From: Gammaproteobacteria bacterium
GTDB lineage: Bacteria; Pseudomonadota; Gammaproteobacteria; Magnimaribacterales; TMED112
Length of the DNA stretch: 36,593 nucleotides
Direction: 5' to 3'
NCBI GenBank assembly: GCA_002690945.1
Contig: NZGL01000018.1
Coordinates: 20,256-56,848 of the forward strand
Shown: positions 15,153 to 25,160 of the stretch, in pieces
Numbering within the stretch: the stretch's first letter is position 1
Layout: each line of letters begins with the position of its first letter
Notes under the pieces: model-generated
What the model was told of the DNA's origin: nothing
Databases searched by the model: none
What the model saw: the letters and a program-made list of their open reading frames with translations, nothing else
Program-made: the position numbers and the translations under genes

Positions 15153-15959
15153 ATGTCATTACCACCAATACTCAACAGAGCGTTAAAAGCAGCTTATGAA
15201 GGTGCAAATGAAATAATACACTTTAGCAAGAGAATTGATAATCTAGAGGTCATCAAAAAAGGCGAAAATGATGTTACCACTAATGTTGATAAGTACGTTG
15301 AGAATATTGTTTTTGATAACTTAAAACAACACTATCCTGATTTTGGGTATTTTGGAGAAGAGTCAGGTTTAGACGGCATAGATGAAAAAGAGTCATCTTG
15401 GGTCTTGGACCCTATTGATGGAACGAGAAATTTTGTTCATGGATATCCACATTATGCTTTATCGCTCGCTTGTTATAGTGAAGGCAAGGTTATCTGTGCG
15501 GTAATAATTGATCCTTTGAGAGATGAAGTGTTCTGTGCAGGCGATGGTACAGGATCTCTGTTAAATAATAAGCGTATTAGAGCCAATAAAAAAAATACTT
15601 TAAAAAATGCTTTCTTGTCTTCTGTTGGACACTCAAATCCCGAACAGAAATATGTCTACAAAGTTCTTGATACTTTTAAAGAACTTGAGAAATACAATGT
15701 AACAATTAGAAGATCTGGTTGTACAACGCTTGACTTAGCATATTGTGCTGCTGGTAGACTCGATGGTTTTTGGGGTCATGGTCTTAATCTTTGGGATAGG
15801 CTTGCAGGTCTGTATATAGCTCAAAGTGCTGGTGCTCTAATAGGTGATTTTACTGGGGAACCAGACACTTATAAATCTGATCATATGATTGTTGCTGGAC
15901 CTAAATGTTTTAAAGAACTAACAAGATGTGTTGCTTCAGGTTATCAGTCTAAAGAGTAA
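15153..15959 (+). CDS. suhB: Inositol monophosphatase family protein SuhB
   Basis: This is a Mg2+-dependent inositol-1-monophosphatase; in enterobacteria it also binds the rRNA antitermination complex. The 268 residues show GEESGLD (68-74), the metal site WVLDPIDGTRNFVHGYPHYA (83-102) and a C-terminal WDRLAGLYIAQSAGALIGDF metal/substrate motif. It has no Shine-Dalgarno. A -10-like TAATAT (15140-15145) lies 7 bases before the ATG, implying a leaderless mRNA and overlapping the trmJ start. Its last 16 bases overlap the convergent secF gene. Confidence 0.93.
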   Translation: MSLPPILNRALKAAYEGANEIIHFSKRIDNLEVIKKGENDVTTNVDKYVENIVFDNLKQHYPDFGYFGEESGLDGIDEKESSWVLDPIDGTRNFVHGYPHYALSLACYSEGKVICAVIIDPLRDEVFCAGDGTGSLLNNKRIRANKKNTLKNAFLSSVGHSNPEQKYVYKVLDTFKELEKYNVTIRRSGCTTLDLAYCAAGRLDGFWGHGLNLWDRLAGLYIAQSAGALIGDFTGEPDTYKSDHMIVAGPKCFKELTRCVASGYQSKE

Positions 15960-16855
15960 GATTCTTCAGGTTCATTTTTAGGTTTCTCCATATCTTTTTT
16001 TGATAAGTTAGTTGCAAGAAGAACTTTTACAACTATGAATATTGATGAGTAAGAACCAATAACAACGCCTATTGCTAATGCAAGACTAAAGTTCCTTAAA
16101 TCTTCTCCTCCAGCAACTAAAAGCGATATTAGAACCAATAAAGTTGTGAAGGAAGTTATAATTGTTCTTGCAAATACCTGATTAAGTGAATCATTAATTA
16201 ATACTTCCGAGCTGCCTTTCTTATTTTCATCAAGAAAATTTTCTCTAATTCTATCGGAGACCACAATAGAGTCATTCAATGAATATCCAACAATAGCAAG
16301 TATGGCTGCCAATACGGATAGATCGAAATCTAAACCAAATACAGAGAAAATACCAAGAATTATAAGAACATCATGAAATAATGCTGTAATAGCACCATAG
16401 CCAAATTTAATTTGAAAACGAAAAATTATATAAACCAATATAACCAACATAGCTACCAATATTGCTATACCGCCCTTATCTCTTAATTCTTCACCTATTT
16501 GAGGGAAGATTGTAGCTTCCATGACTACTTCTCCAAGGTAGTTATCTTCTTCTAACTGATTCTTTACAGTATCAACCGTTATATTAAGCTCAGAATCGCT
16601 TTGAAATGTAATTTTAACTTCATTGTCACTACCAAAAATGTTCACTTTAAAGTCAACATTTTCAATCTTTGAAAGACTTGATCTGATTTTAGGTAATTCT
16701 GCTTTTTGCTCGTATTTTAATTGCAAGGCAATTCCACCTGTAAATTCTTGCCCTAAATTAAGCCCTTTGAATAATAATGAGATACAAGCAATGAGAATAA
16801 GAGCTGATGAGGTGATAAACCCTAAATTATTGTATCGGACAAATGGGATATTCAT
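15944..16855 (-). CDS. secF: Protein translocase subunit SecF
   Basis: This inner-membrane partner of SecD uses the proton gradient to help pull proteins through SecYEG. The 303 residues have six membrane segments: one near 12-30, then a periplasmic P1-like domain starting at LGQEFTGGIALQLKYEQ (34-50), and five in the C-terminal half, including VGYSLNDSIVVSDRIREN, the family's signature. secF starts on the last base of the secD stop (TAATG overlap), so it is translationally coupled. It is the end of the queA-tgt-yajC-secD-secF operon. Confidence 0.96.
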   Translation of the reverse strand: MNIPFVRYNNLGFITSSALILIACISLLFKGLNLGQEFTGGIALQLKYEQKAELPKIRSSLSKIENVDFKVNIFGSDNEVKITFQSDSELNITVDTVKNQLEEDNYLGEVVMEATIFPQIGEELRDKGGIAILVAMLVILVYIIFRFQIKFGYGAITALFHDVLIILGIFSVFGLDFDLSVLAAILAIVGYSLNDSIVVSDRIRENFLDENKKGSSEVLINDSLNQVFARTIITSFTTLLVLISLLVAGGEDLRNFSLALAIGVVIGSYSSIFIVVKVLLATNLSKKDMEKPKNEPEESYSLD

Positions 16856-18690
16856 TAAATTTTGAGCTCCTCTACTCTTCTATATCCATAAATAAAATTA
16901 ACTAAAGATCTAGTAACTAAAATAGCCGTAAATATTGAAGTGACAATTCCAATACTCAATGTAACAGCAAAACCTTTGATTGGTCCTGTTCCAATTGCAT
17001 ACAAAATTAAAGCTACTAACAGGGTTGTAATATTTGCATCCATAATAGTGCTAAATGCTTTTGAGAATCCATTTCTTATTGCATTTTGAGGATCTACATT
17101 AGCTTTTAATTCTTCAGATATCCTTGCAAAAATTAATACATTTGCATCTACAGCCATACCAACTGTTAAAACAATACCTGCTATGCCTGGAAGTGTAAGT
17201 GTTGCTCCAACTGCAGACATGATGGCAGTAACTAATATTAGATTAGACATTAATGCGATATTTGCTGATAGCCCGAACAATCTGTATCTAATTAACATGA
17301 AAATAAATACCAATATGAAACCAATGATTACTGAATTTATACCTTTTTCTATGTTTTCTTCTCCTAGTGATGGTCCTATAGTTTGTTCTTCAACAAAAGT
17401 CATTGGAGCAGCTAATGCTCCTGCTCGTAATAGCAATGCTAATTCACTTGCTTCTTGGCTGCTGCCCAATCCAGTAATTCTGAAGCTTGTACCTAAAGTA
17501 TCTTTAATATTGGCATTACTAATAACCTGTTTTACTGGTTCTTTCGCTTGAATGACATTATCGTTTTCATCGAAATAGGTTTTAGTTTTTTCTTCAATGA
17601 GCAAGACACCTAGATTTCTGCCAATATTATCTTTAGTAGCATTTTGCATGGCTTTTCCACCATCTATGTCAAGGTTTATATTTACCTGTGGTCTGCCGTT
17701 TTCATCAAAACCACTTTGAGCATTAGTAACATTGTCTCCGGTTAAAATAATTACCTTTTCAAGAAATACTTTCCCTGGTTCGCTTTTAAACGAAAATTGC
17801 TCTTTTCTTAGGAAAATCTCGTCTGGTCTAGCTTGTAACCTAAATTCTAGATTAGCTGTTTTTCCGATGATCTTTTTAGCTGATGTTGAGTCTTGAACTC
17901 CAGGCAGTTCAACAACTATTCGACTTGTTCCTTGTCTTTGAACTATTGGTTCTGAGACTCCTAGTTCATTAACTCTATTTCTTAACGCGACTAAGTTTTG
18001 TTCAACAGCATAATCAATGATTTCATCAAGATATTCATTTGTATACTGAAGATTTATGGTATTGCCATTTTGGCTGATTGCATACTTACTGCCAGTCGTT
18101 ATGAAGTTATTTTGATCTAAATATTCCCGTGCTTGCACAAGGTTATTGGTATTACTAAAGGATAATTTCATTTCACTTCCTGTGCTTACATATGAAGCAT
18201 TAATATTTCTGCTTAAGAATTCTTCTACTAGTGATGCTCCTTCAGAAGATAATCTTTCCTCTGAATACCGTTCTGTATCTACTTCCAGCAAAAAATGTAT
18301 TCCTCCAGCAAGATCTAAACCAAGATTAACTGGTTTGCCACCAAGAGATCTGAGCCACTCTGGCGTAGATGGTTCAGAATTCAGAGCTATAATAAATTCA
18401 CCATCAGAATATTCTGCTAAAGTTCTTCTAGCTGCTAATTGATTTTCAACATCATCAAATATGATTTTAAGTGAATTCTCATCTAGCTCTATTTTTTCAA
18501 ATTCAATACTTTTGCTTTCTAATTCAGAGGTTACTGATTGAATAATGTTTGTATTAGGAACTGATGATGAAGCACCAAAAGCTACTTGCAATGCAGGTTT
18601 AGTTGGGTAGAAATTGGGCATAGCAAATATAATGCCAATAATTAAAACTGAATAAATCAGTCCTATCTGCCAATTTTTAAATTGATTCAC
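16855..18690 (-). CDS. secD: Protein translocase subunit SecD
   Basis: The 611 residues comprise an N-terminal membrane helix, the large periplasmic P1 domain (about 35-440; PVNLGLDLAGGIHFLLEVD and LRNRVNELGVSEPIVQRQG are diagnostic) and five C-terminal helices containing GSSQEASELALLLRAGAL, TLPGIAGIVLTVGMAVDANVL (split here by family position) and FSKAFSTIMDANITTLL. With SecF and YajC it forms the accessory complex driving late steps of protein export. Its start overlaps the yajC stop by 4 bases. The usual LGLDLRGG has Ala for Arg here, a minor variation. Confidence 0.96.
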   Translation of the reverse strand: MNQFKNWQIGLIYSVLIIGIIFAMPNFYPTKPALQVAFGASSSVPNTNIIQSVTSELESKSIEFEKIELDENSLKIIFDDVENQLAARRTLAEYSDGEFIIALNSEPSTPEWLRSLGGKPVNLGLDLAGGIHFLLEVDTERYSEERLSSEGASLVEEFLSRNINASYVSTGSEMKLSFSNTNNLVQAREYLDQNNFITTGSKYAISQNGNTINLQYTNEYLDEIIDYAVEQNLVALRNRVNELGVSEPIVQRQGTSRIVVELPGVQDSTSAKKIIGKTANLEFRLQARPDEIFLRKEQFSFKSEPGKVFLEKVIILTGDNVTNAQSGFDENGRPQVNINLDIDGGKAMQNATKDNIGRNLGVLLIEEKTKTYFDENDNVIQAKEPVKQVISNANIKDTLGTSFRITGLGSSQEASELALLLRAGALAAPMTFVEEQTIGPSLGEENIEKGINSVIIGFILVFIFMLIRYRLFGLSANIALMSNLILVTAIMSAVGATLTLPGIAGIVLTVGMAVDANVLIFARISEELKANVDPQNAIRNGFSKAFSTIMDANITTLLVALILYAIGTGPIKGFAVTLSIGIVTSIFTAILVTRSLVNFIYGYRRVEELKI

Positions 18691-19061
18691 TGTGATTCTA
18701 TGCTGTTAATAGTGCCTTTTGGCAACTTAGATGAAACAAATTCTTTTTGCATATTAATTGAAACATTTTCATTTAATTTAATGCTGATATATCTATCTTT
18801 TACATTTTCAACTCTGCCGACTAGGCCGGATGATGTCATAACTTCATCTCCTTTTTCTAACGAATCTACAAGAGTTTGATGTTCTTTTTGTCTTTTTTGT
18901 TGAGGTCTAATAGTTACAAAATATATAAACAAGAAAAAGGTTAAAAGCATCAAAAATGGCAAAAATGATGCTCCGCCTTCATCACCTGAGCCATCATTTG
19001 GTGGCACACAAGCACTTACTAGCACTAAAGTAACTAATACGGATAAATTTTTTATTTTCAT
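18687..19061 (-). CDS. yajC: YajC, Sec accessory protein (with an unusual lipobox)
   Basis: YajC is a single-span inner-membrane protein that associates with SecDF. The core is clear: a membrane helix (about 32-51), then VTIRPQQKRQKEHQ (50-63) and the SH3-like tail LEKGDEVMTSSGLVGRVENV (68-87). What is odd is the first part: MKIKNLSVLVTLVLVSAC ends in a lipobox-like VSAC (Cys18) followed by a Gly/Asp/Pro-rich linker, so the protein may be a lipoprotein with an additional membrane span. Typical YajC proteins simply begin with a short Gly/Ala-rich stretch. It overlaps secD by 4 bases and lies 4 bases from tgt. Confidence 0.92.
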   Translation of the reverse strand: MKIKNLSVLVTLVLVSACVPPNDGSGDEGGASFLPFLMLLTFFLFIYFVTIRPQQKRQKEHQTLVDSLEKGDEVMTSSGLVGRVENVKDRYISIKLNENVSINMQKEFVSSKLPKGTINSIESQ

Positions 19062-19065
19062 ACTT

Positions 19066-21218
<2,153 letters not shown>

Positions 21219-21239
21219 AGCATGTATGATAGCAATTAC

Positions 21240-21324
21240 GGGGATGTGGTGGAATTGGTAGACACGCGTGACTCAAACTCACGTGCCGCAAGGCGTAACG
21301 GTTCAAGTCCGTTCATCCCTACCA
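21240..21324 (+). tRNA. tRNA-Leu (anticodon CAA)
   Basis: An 85-base class II tRNA with a long variable arm. Acceptor GGGGATG pairs with CATCCCT (one G-U), U8 is in place, D-loop GGAATTGGTAGA, anticodon arm CGTGA-CTCAAAC-TCACG with CAA, variable hairpin TGCCGCAAGGCG, T-arm AACGG-TTCAAGT-CCGTT, encoded ACCA. Its last 22 bases are also the antisense of the rluC 3' end. Confidence 0.96.
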
Positions 21325-22214
21325 TCAAAAAAATTATATTTTTCTAATGATTTTACATGGATAGTTTTTTCTCCGTCCATAAAAGTTATCTCTTTTGCGT
21401 GAAGCATTAATCTTTTTGCTGTAGTTTTATTTTCTTTCAGAGCATACTTCTCATCTCCCAGTAATGGATATCCAGCATCAAAACAATGAAATCTGATCTG
21501 ATGGGTTCTTCCTGTGTAAGGTAAAGCTATGAGACTGGTAAAACCCTTATATTTCTTATTAACGGTAAATTTAGTCTTAGATTTTTTACCTGATTCTGTT
21601 TTTTTGACCTTTCTCTCAGATTGATTTGTTTTCTTTACTTCTAGCTCATTCTCAATGACCTTTAAATTTTCTGGCCAAATACCATGAACTACACATTCAT
21701 ATACTTTTTTTACTGATCTTTGCCTGAATTGTTTATGTATGTCTCTTAAAGCAGACATTTTTTTTGCTATTATGAGACATCCGCTGGTGCTTTTGTCGAT
21801 TCTGTGAGCTAAATTGAAGTTTTCCGAGTATTTATAAAGTTTTCTGACTATTTCAATGACACCAAAATTTAGTCCAGATCCACCATGAACAGCATAATTA
21901 GGTGGTTTATTTATTACAACGAATCTATCTGAGTCGTAAATTATAGATTTCTTGATTATCTCCATATGGCTTTCAAGGTTAGGAGACTCTGATAATTGAG
22001 CTTTAATGGTAAATTCTGGATAAGAAATTTTATCTCCCGCAATTAATTTATAATCAGGTTTAGATTTCTTTTGATTTACTTTAATCTTTGCCTTTCTAAT
22101 AGAGCTATATATTTTTGATTTAGGAAGATTCTTCTTAAATTTACTAAATAAAAAGTTATCTAGCCGACGCCCGCAATCATCATCACTTACAAGAAAAAAA
22201 CTAATTTTAATCAT
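21303..22214 (-). CDS. rluC: Ribosomal large subunit pseudouridine synthase (RluC-like)
   Basis: A pseudouridine synthase of the RluA family, probably acting on 23S rRNA. With the start at 22214 (303 residues) it has an N-terminal S4-type RNA-binding domain (RRLDNFLFSKFKKNLPKSKIYSSIR) and the catalytic domain with AHRIDKSTSGCLIIAK (catalytic Asp), KVYECVVHG and PYTGRTHQIRFHC. An in-frame ATG upstream at 22277 would add a hydrophobic 21-residue extension not expected in this family, so I prefer 22214, which also has a -10-like TATATT 10 bases upstream. It is divergent from rne, as in E. coli. The last seven codons run into the antisense of tRNA-Leu. Confidence 0.9.
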   Translation of the reverse strand: MIKISFFLVSDDDCGRRLDNFLFSKFKKNLPKSKIYSSIRKAKIKVNQKKSKPDYKLIAGDKISYPEFTIKAQLSESPNLESHMEIIKKSIIYDSDRFVVINKPPNYAVHGGSGLNFGVIEIVRKLYKYSENFNLAHRIDKSTSGCLIIAKKMSALRDIHKQFRQRSVKKVYECVVHGIWPENLKVIENELEVKKTNQSERKVKKTESGKKSKTKFTVNKKYKGFTSLIALPYTGRTHQIRFHCFDAGYPLLGDEKYALKENKTTAKRLMLHAKEITFMDGEKTIHVKSLEKYNFFDGRDERT

Positions 22215-22404
22215 TTTGCTGTAGAATATACCCACTAAGCTTACAGCTGAAATGAAAAAAATATACAAAGTAAGCAATAGAAAGATAAAAAAAACAAAAT
22301 GATAAGAACAATTAACAAAAGATTAATGGGTTTCAAAAATAGGAAAATTCCTGAAAAACTTCTGATTTAAATATTGTTCTTATCCTTTATTTATAAGGGA
22401 TACA
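22215..22404. promoter_or_regulatory. rluC/rne divergent region with rne leader hairpin
   Basis: This gap of 190 bases is A/T-rich. Towards rne it holds AGGAA-AA-TTCCT (22341-22352) and a stem-loop TATCC..GGATA (22381-22402) whose 3' arm contains the rne Shine-Dalgarno AAGGG (22395-22399), with a loop of A/T. The rluC-side -10-like TATATT is at 22225-22230 (minus). In E. coli the rne leader is the target of RNase E autoregulation. Confidence 0.55.
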
Positions 22405-24345
22405 ATGAAAAAAATACTAATTGATACAAATTCTATTAATGGCAAAAGAAGCGCATTAATAGACGGCGAAAAACTCATAGATTTCGATCTTGAGTTCGAA
22501 GGAAATAATTTCCAAAAAGGAAGCATACATAAAGGTAAAATTACCAAAATTGAAGGTAGTTTAGAGGCAATATTTGTTGAGCTAGGCTCATCAAGACATG
22601 GTTTTCTTCCTTTCAAAGAACTGTCTCCAGAATACTTTGACCAATCTAAATCTGGAATGGAAAGATTTAAGATTAAAGAAGGAGACGATATTGTCATCCA
22701 GATTGAGAAAGAAGAAAGAGTTAATAAAGGTGCAGCTTTATCAACTTATATATCTTTAGCAAGTAGGTTTATAGTTTTAATGACTAATCACCCTAGTGGT
22801 GGTGGAATCTCAAGAAGAATTCATGGAGAAGAAAGGGAGAAGGTAAAAAACCTTCTAGATTCTCTAGAAACTCCAGCTGGCATGAGCTTAATAATTCGTA
22901 CTGCTGGCATAGAAAAACCAATTGAACAATTATCTTGGGATTTAGAGTATCTAAAAAAACTATGGGTAGAAGTTGAATCAGCGATCAAATCCGCTAAAGC
23001 AACACAATTAATTTATGCCGATCAGAGTCTTATACAAAAAAATATACGAGATTATTTTAAAGAAGATATCGGCGAATTAATTGTCGATAATAGCGATGAT
23101 TTTGAGTCCGCAAAAACTTATGCAAATAAAATAATTCCTGATTTGGTAGATAAGATTAAGCTTCATGATGAAGATGTTCCACTTTTTGCAAGTTATGGGA
23201 TTGAATCAAAAATTGAATCTGCTTTTTCTAGGGAAGTAAAACTACGTTCCGGTGGCTCTTTAGTAATCGATACAGGAGAAGCGTTAACTTCAATTGACAT
23301 CAACTCTGCAAAATCAACTAAGGGTTCAGACATTGAAGAAACTGCACTTAAAACTAATCTTGAAGCTGCTTCTGAAATAGGCAAACAAGTTAAGTTACGG
23401 GATCTGGGTGGCTTGATAGTGATTGATTTTATAGATATGGAGGATCCAAAAAGCAACGAAAAAGTAGAAAAAGCTATGTATGCCTCAACCAAACAAGATC
23501 ATGCAAGGATTCAACTCGACAAAATATCAAAATTTGGTTTAATGGAAATGTCACGACAAAGAATTAAGCCTGCCTTGAATGACTTAATGGGTAAGACAGT
23601 ATGGGTAAGATCTGTGGCGTCTGTATGTGAATCTATCTTTCGGCTTATAACTGAGAAATCCATAAATAATAGATCTAGCATTCTTTTGCTTAAGGTTTCA
23701 CCGAATATCGCAAATGAATTATTAAATCGTTATAGATCGAATCTCGATCAAATAGAACAAAAATTTTCTAATAAAATAATGACTTTTATTGATCCTTACA
23801 AACAGAATGATAGTTATACAATTGAAATAAAGAAAAATGCATACTTTGATTATGAAAAGAATATGGAAGAATCATCAAAAGCTTTCCAAAATAGAACTAG
23901 CTATAACTTAAAAGTCCCTAAAAAACGTGCTAAGGCAATGGTTGAAGATGTTGAATTTAGAAATATGCCAAAAGCTAATTCTAATAAAAAGGGGTTGTTA
24001 GATTCATTATTTAATTTTTTCAAGGGAGAAGAGAAGCCTAAAACTAAAAAGCCTAGAAATAGAAGATATAATTCTTCAAAATCAAGGCCAAATGTTAGAA
24101 GGAATATGAAATCTAATAAGCCTAGAAATATACCGCGCAAACCATCTACAAATAACCCACATAAATCAAAAAGTAATGTGAAGGCTGTGCCTAAAAAACA
24201 AAGTGGTAATGTGAAGAACATTGTTAAAAAGACTAAGGAAAAGGTTGTGGATGATAATATTGGTAACAGAATTGAAGAACCAACTAGAAAGCCAACTAGA
24301 AAGCCAGTTACAAGAGCTAAAAATGACCCTAGATCAGGGAGCTAA
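22405..24345 (+). CDS. rne: Ribonuclease E/G family endoribonuclease lacking the zinc-link cysteines
   Basis: This is the main mRNA-decay and RNA-processing endonuclease. The 646 residues include the S1 domain (about 36-118, FQKGSIHKGKITKIEGSLEAIFVELG region), the 5' sensor, and the DNase I-like catalytic domain with Asp298 (SIDINSA) and Asp341 (VIDFIDM), 43 residues apart as in E. coli Asp303/Asp346. After RQRIKPAL (384-391) the CPxC zinc link expected near 400 is missing: the stretch reads MGKTVWVRSVASVCESIF, and Cys408 is the only cysteine in the protein. The tail has an amphipathic KGLLDSLFNFFKG (529-541), a likely membrane anchor, followed by a basic, low-complexity segment of about 100 residues, far shorter than the E. 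coli scaffold. Confidence 0.95.
   Translation: MKKILIDTNSINGKRSALIDGEKLIDFDLEFEGNNFQKGSIHKGKITKIEGSLEAIFVELGSSRHGFLPFKELSPEYFDQSKSGMERFKIKEGDDIVIQIEKEERVNKGAALSTYISLASRFIVLMTNHPSGGGISRRIHGEEREKVKNLLDSLETPAGMSLIIRTAGIEKPIEQLSWDLEYLKKLWVEVESAIKSAKATQLIYADQSLIQKNIRDYFKEDIGELIVDNSDDFESAKTYANKIIPDLVDKIKLHDEDVPLFASYGIESKIESAFSREVKLRSGGSLVIDTGEALTSIDINSAKSTKGSDIEETALKTNLEAASEIGKQVKLRDLGGLIVIDFIDMEDPKSNEKVEKAMYASTKQDHARIQLDKISKFGLMEMSRQRIKPALNDLMGKTVWVRSVASVCESIFRLITEKSINNRSSILLLKVSPNIANELLNRYRSNLDQIEQKFSNKIMTFIDPYKQNDSYTIEIKKNAYFDYEKNMEESSKAFQNRTSYNLKVPKKRAKAMVEDVEFRNMPKANSNKKGLLDSLFNFFKGEEKPKTKKPRNRRYNSSKSRPNVRRNMKSNKPRNIPRKPSTNNPHKSKSNVKAVPKKQSGNVKNIVKKTKEKVVDDNIGNRIEEPTRKPTRKPVTRAKNDPRSGS
24280..24303 (+). 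repeat. Two tandem 12-bp copies in the rne tail
   Basis: CCAACTAGAAAG occurs twice in a row (24280-24291, 24292-24303), encoding PTRKPTRKP near the RNase E C-terminus. It is a minor slippage-type repeat in a low-complexity basic tail. Confidence 0.7.
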
Positions 24346-25129
24346 TAGCTTTTTTGATTAGCTGATTTGATAGAGATGGTTCTGGAGGTATTTTGGGAAG
24401 ATCATTAGGTTTGAACCAAGATGCCTCTAAAATTTCATTTTCGTCTATTTGAACATCTCTAGATATTGCTTCTGCTTGAAAGGCCATCATTAATTGATTT
24501 GGAAAAGGCCAGGATTGGCTGCCAACATAATTGATGTTATTTATTTTAAGGCCAACTTCTTCAAATACTTCTCTTTCAACACATTCTTCTAGAGTTTCAC
24601 CTAGATCGACAAAACCAGCAATTGCAGTATACAAAGTCCTTATTTCGCTATTGTGCCTCACTAGCAAGATTTCAGTTCCATGCGTCAATATAACTAAGAT
24701 ACATGGTGACATTTTTGGGTAGTATTCTCTGGGACAACTATCACAAAATTTAGACAGATCATCTCGTATTTCACTCAGCTTATTTCCTGTTCTCGAACAA
24801 TAGTTTTGTTTATAAATCCAATCAAATAACTGGAATGATCTACTAACGATCATTAAGGACTCTTCATTTAGATATGGGTATAACTCTCTCTTACTTAAGT
24901 AAATTAGATCTTCATTATTATTATTTAATGCTCCTGTAAGAAAAACTGAATTACTTTCGACTTTAAAAATCTCAAATACTTTATCTTCTATATGGCTATT
25001 TAGATTATTGTGTATGAAACTTTTCTCTTTTTTATTAAAGAGTATCTTCTTGCTCTCGTTAATACTTACAATTAAATCATTTTCTTTAGGTGTTTGTTTT
25101 GTTGAAAAACTAGAAGTAAATCTTTTCAT
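24329..25129 (-). CDS. nudC: NADH pyrophosphatase / NAD-cap hydrolase NudC
   Basis: A Nudix hydrolase that cleaves NADH and removes NAD caps from RNA. I start it at 25129 (266 residues); the upstream ATG at 25225 would run through the divergent nhaB start. Residues 111-132 form the zinc-ribbon, but the first pair is Cys111-x2-Thr114 rather than Cys-x2-Cys; the second pair (CDSC, 129-132) is intact. The Nudix box GFVDLGETLEECVEREVFEEVGL is split around 172-194, and SQSWPFPN (204-211) is the NudC signature (usually SQPWPFP). The minus-strand -10-like TATACT (25134-25139) lies 4 bases before the ATG. The 3' end overlaps rne by 17 bases. Confidence 0.9.
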   Translation of the reverse strand: MKRFTSSFSTKQTPKENDLIVSINESKKILFNKKEKSFIHNNLNSHIEDKVFEIFKVESNSVFLTGALNNNNEDLIYLSKRELYPYLNEESLMIVSRSFQLFDWIYKQNYCSRTGNKLSEIRDDLSKFCDSCPREYYPKMSPCILVILTHGTEILLVRHNSEIRTLYTAIAGFVDLGETLEECVEREVFEEVGLKINNINYVGSQSWPFPNQLMMAFQAEAISRDVQIDENEILEASWFKPNDLPKIPPEPSLSNQLIKKAISSLI

Positions 25130-25133
25130 TGTT

Positions 25134-25141
25134 AGTATAAT
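25134..25141. promoter_or_regulatory. Overlapping divergent -10 elements of nudC and nhaB
   Basis: On the plus strand TATAAT (25136-25141) points to nhaB; on the minus strand TATACT (25134-25139) points to nudC. The two hexamers share four bases, so only one RNA polymerase could open this DNA at a time. Confidence 0.45.
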
Positions 25142-25160
25142 GTAAACGTTTAAAAGAGAA

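Noticed and set aside
17183-17551. Open frame of 122 codons on the plus strand
   Set aside because: It is the antisense of secD and has no ribosome site or recognised domain.
22215-22277. Upstream ATG of rluC giving 21 extra residues
   Set aside because: The extension is hydrophobic, unlike RluC N-termini, and covers the likely promoter.
23901-24221. Open frame of 106 codons on the minus strand
   Set aside because: It is the antisense of the basic tail of RNase E; its Leu/Phe-rich content is a product of the opposite strand's Lys/Arg/Asn codons.
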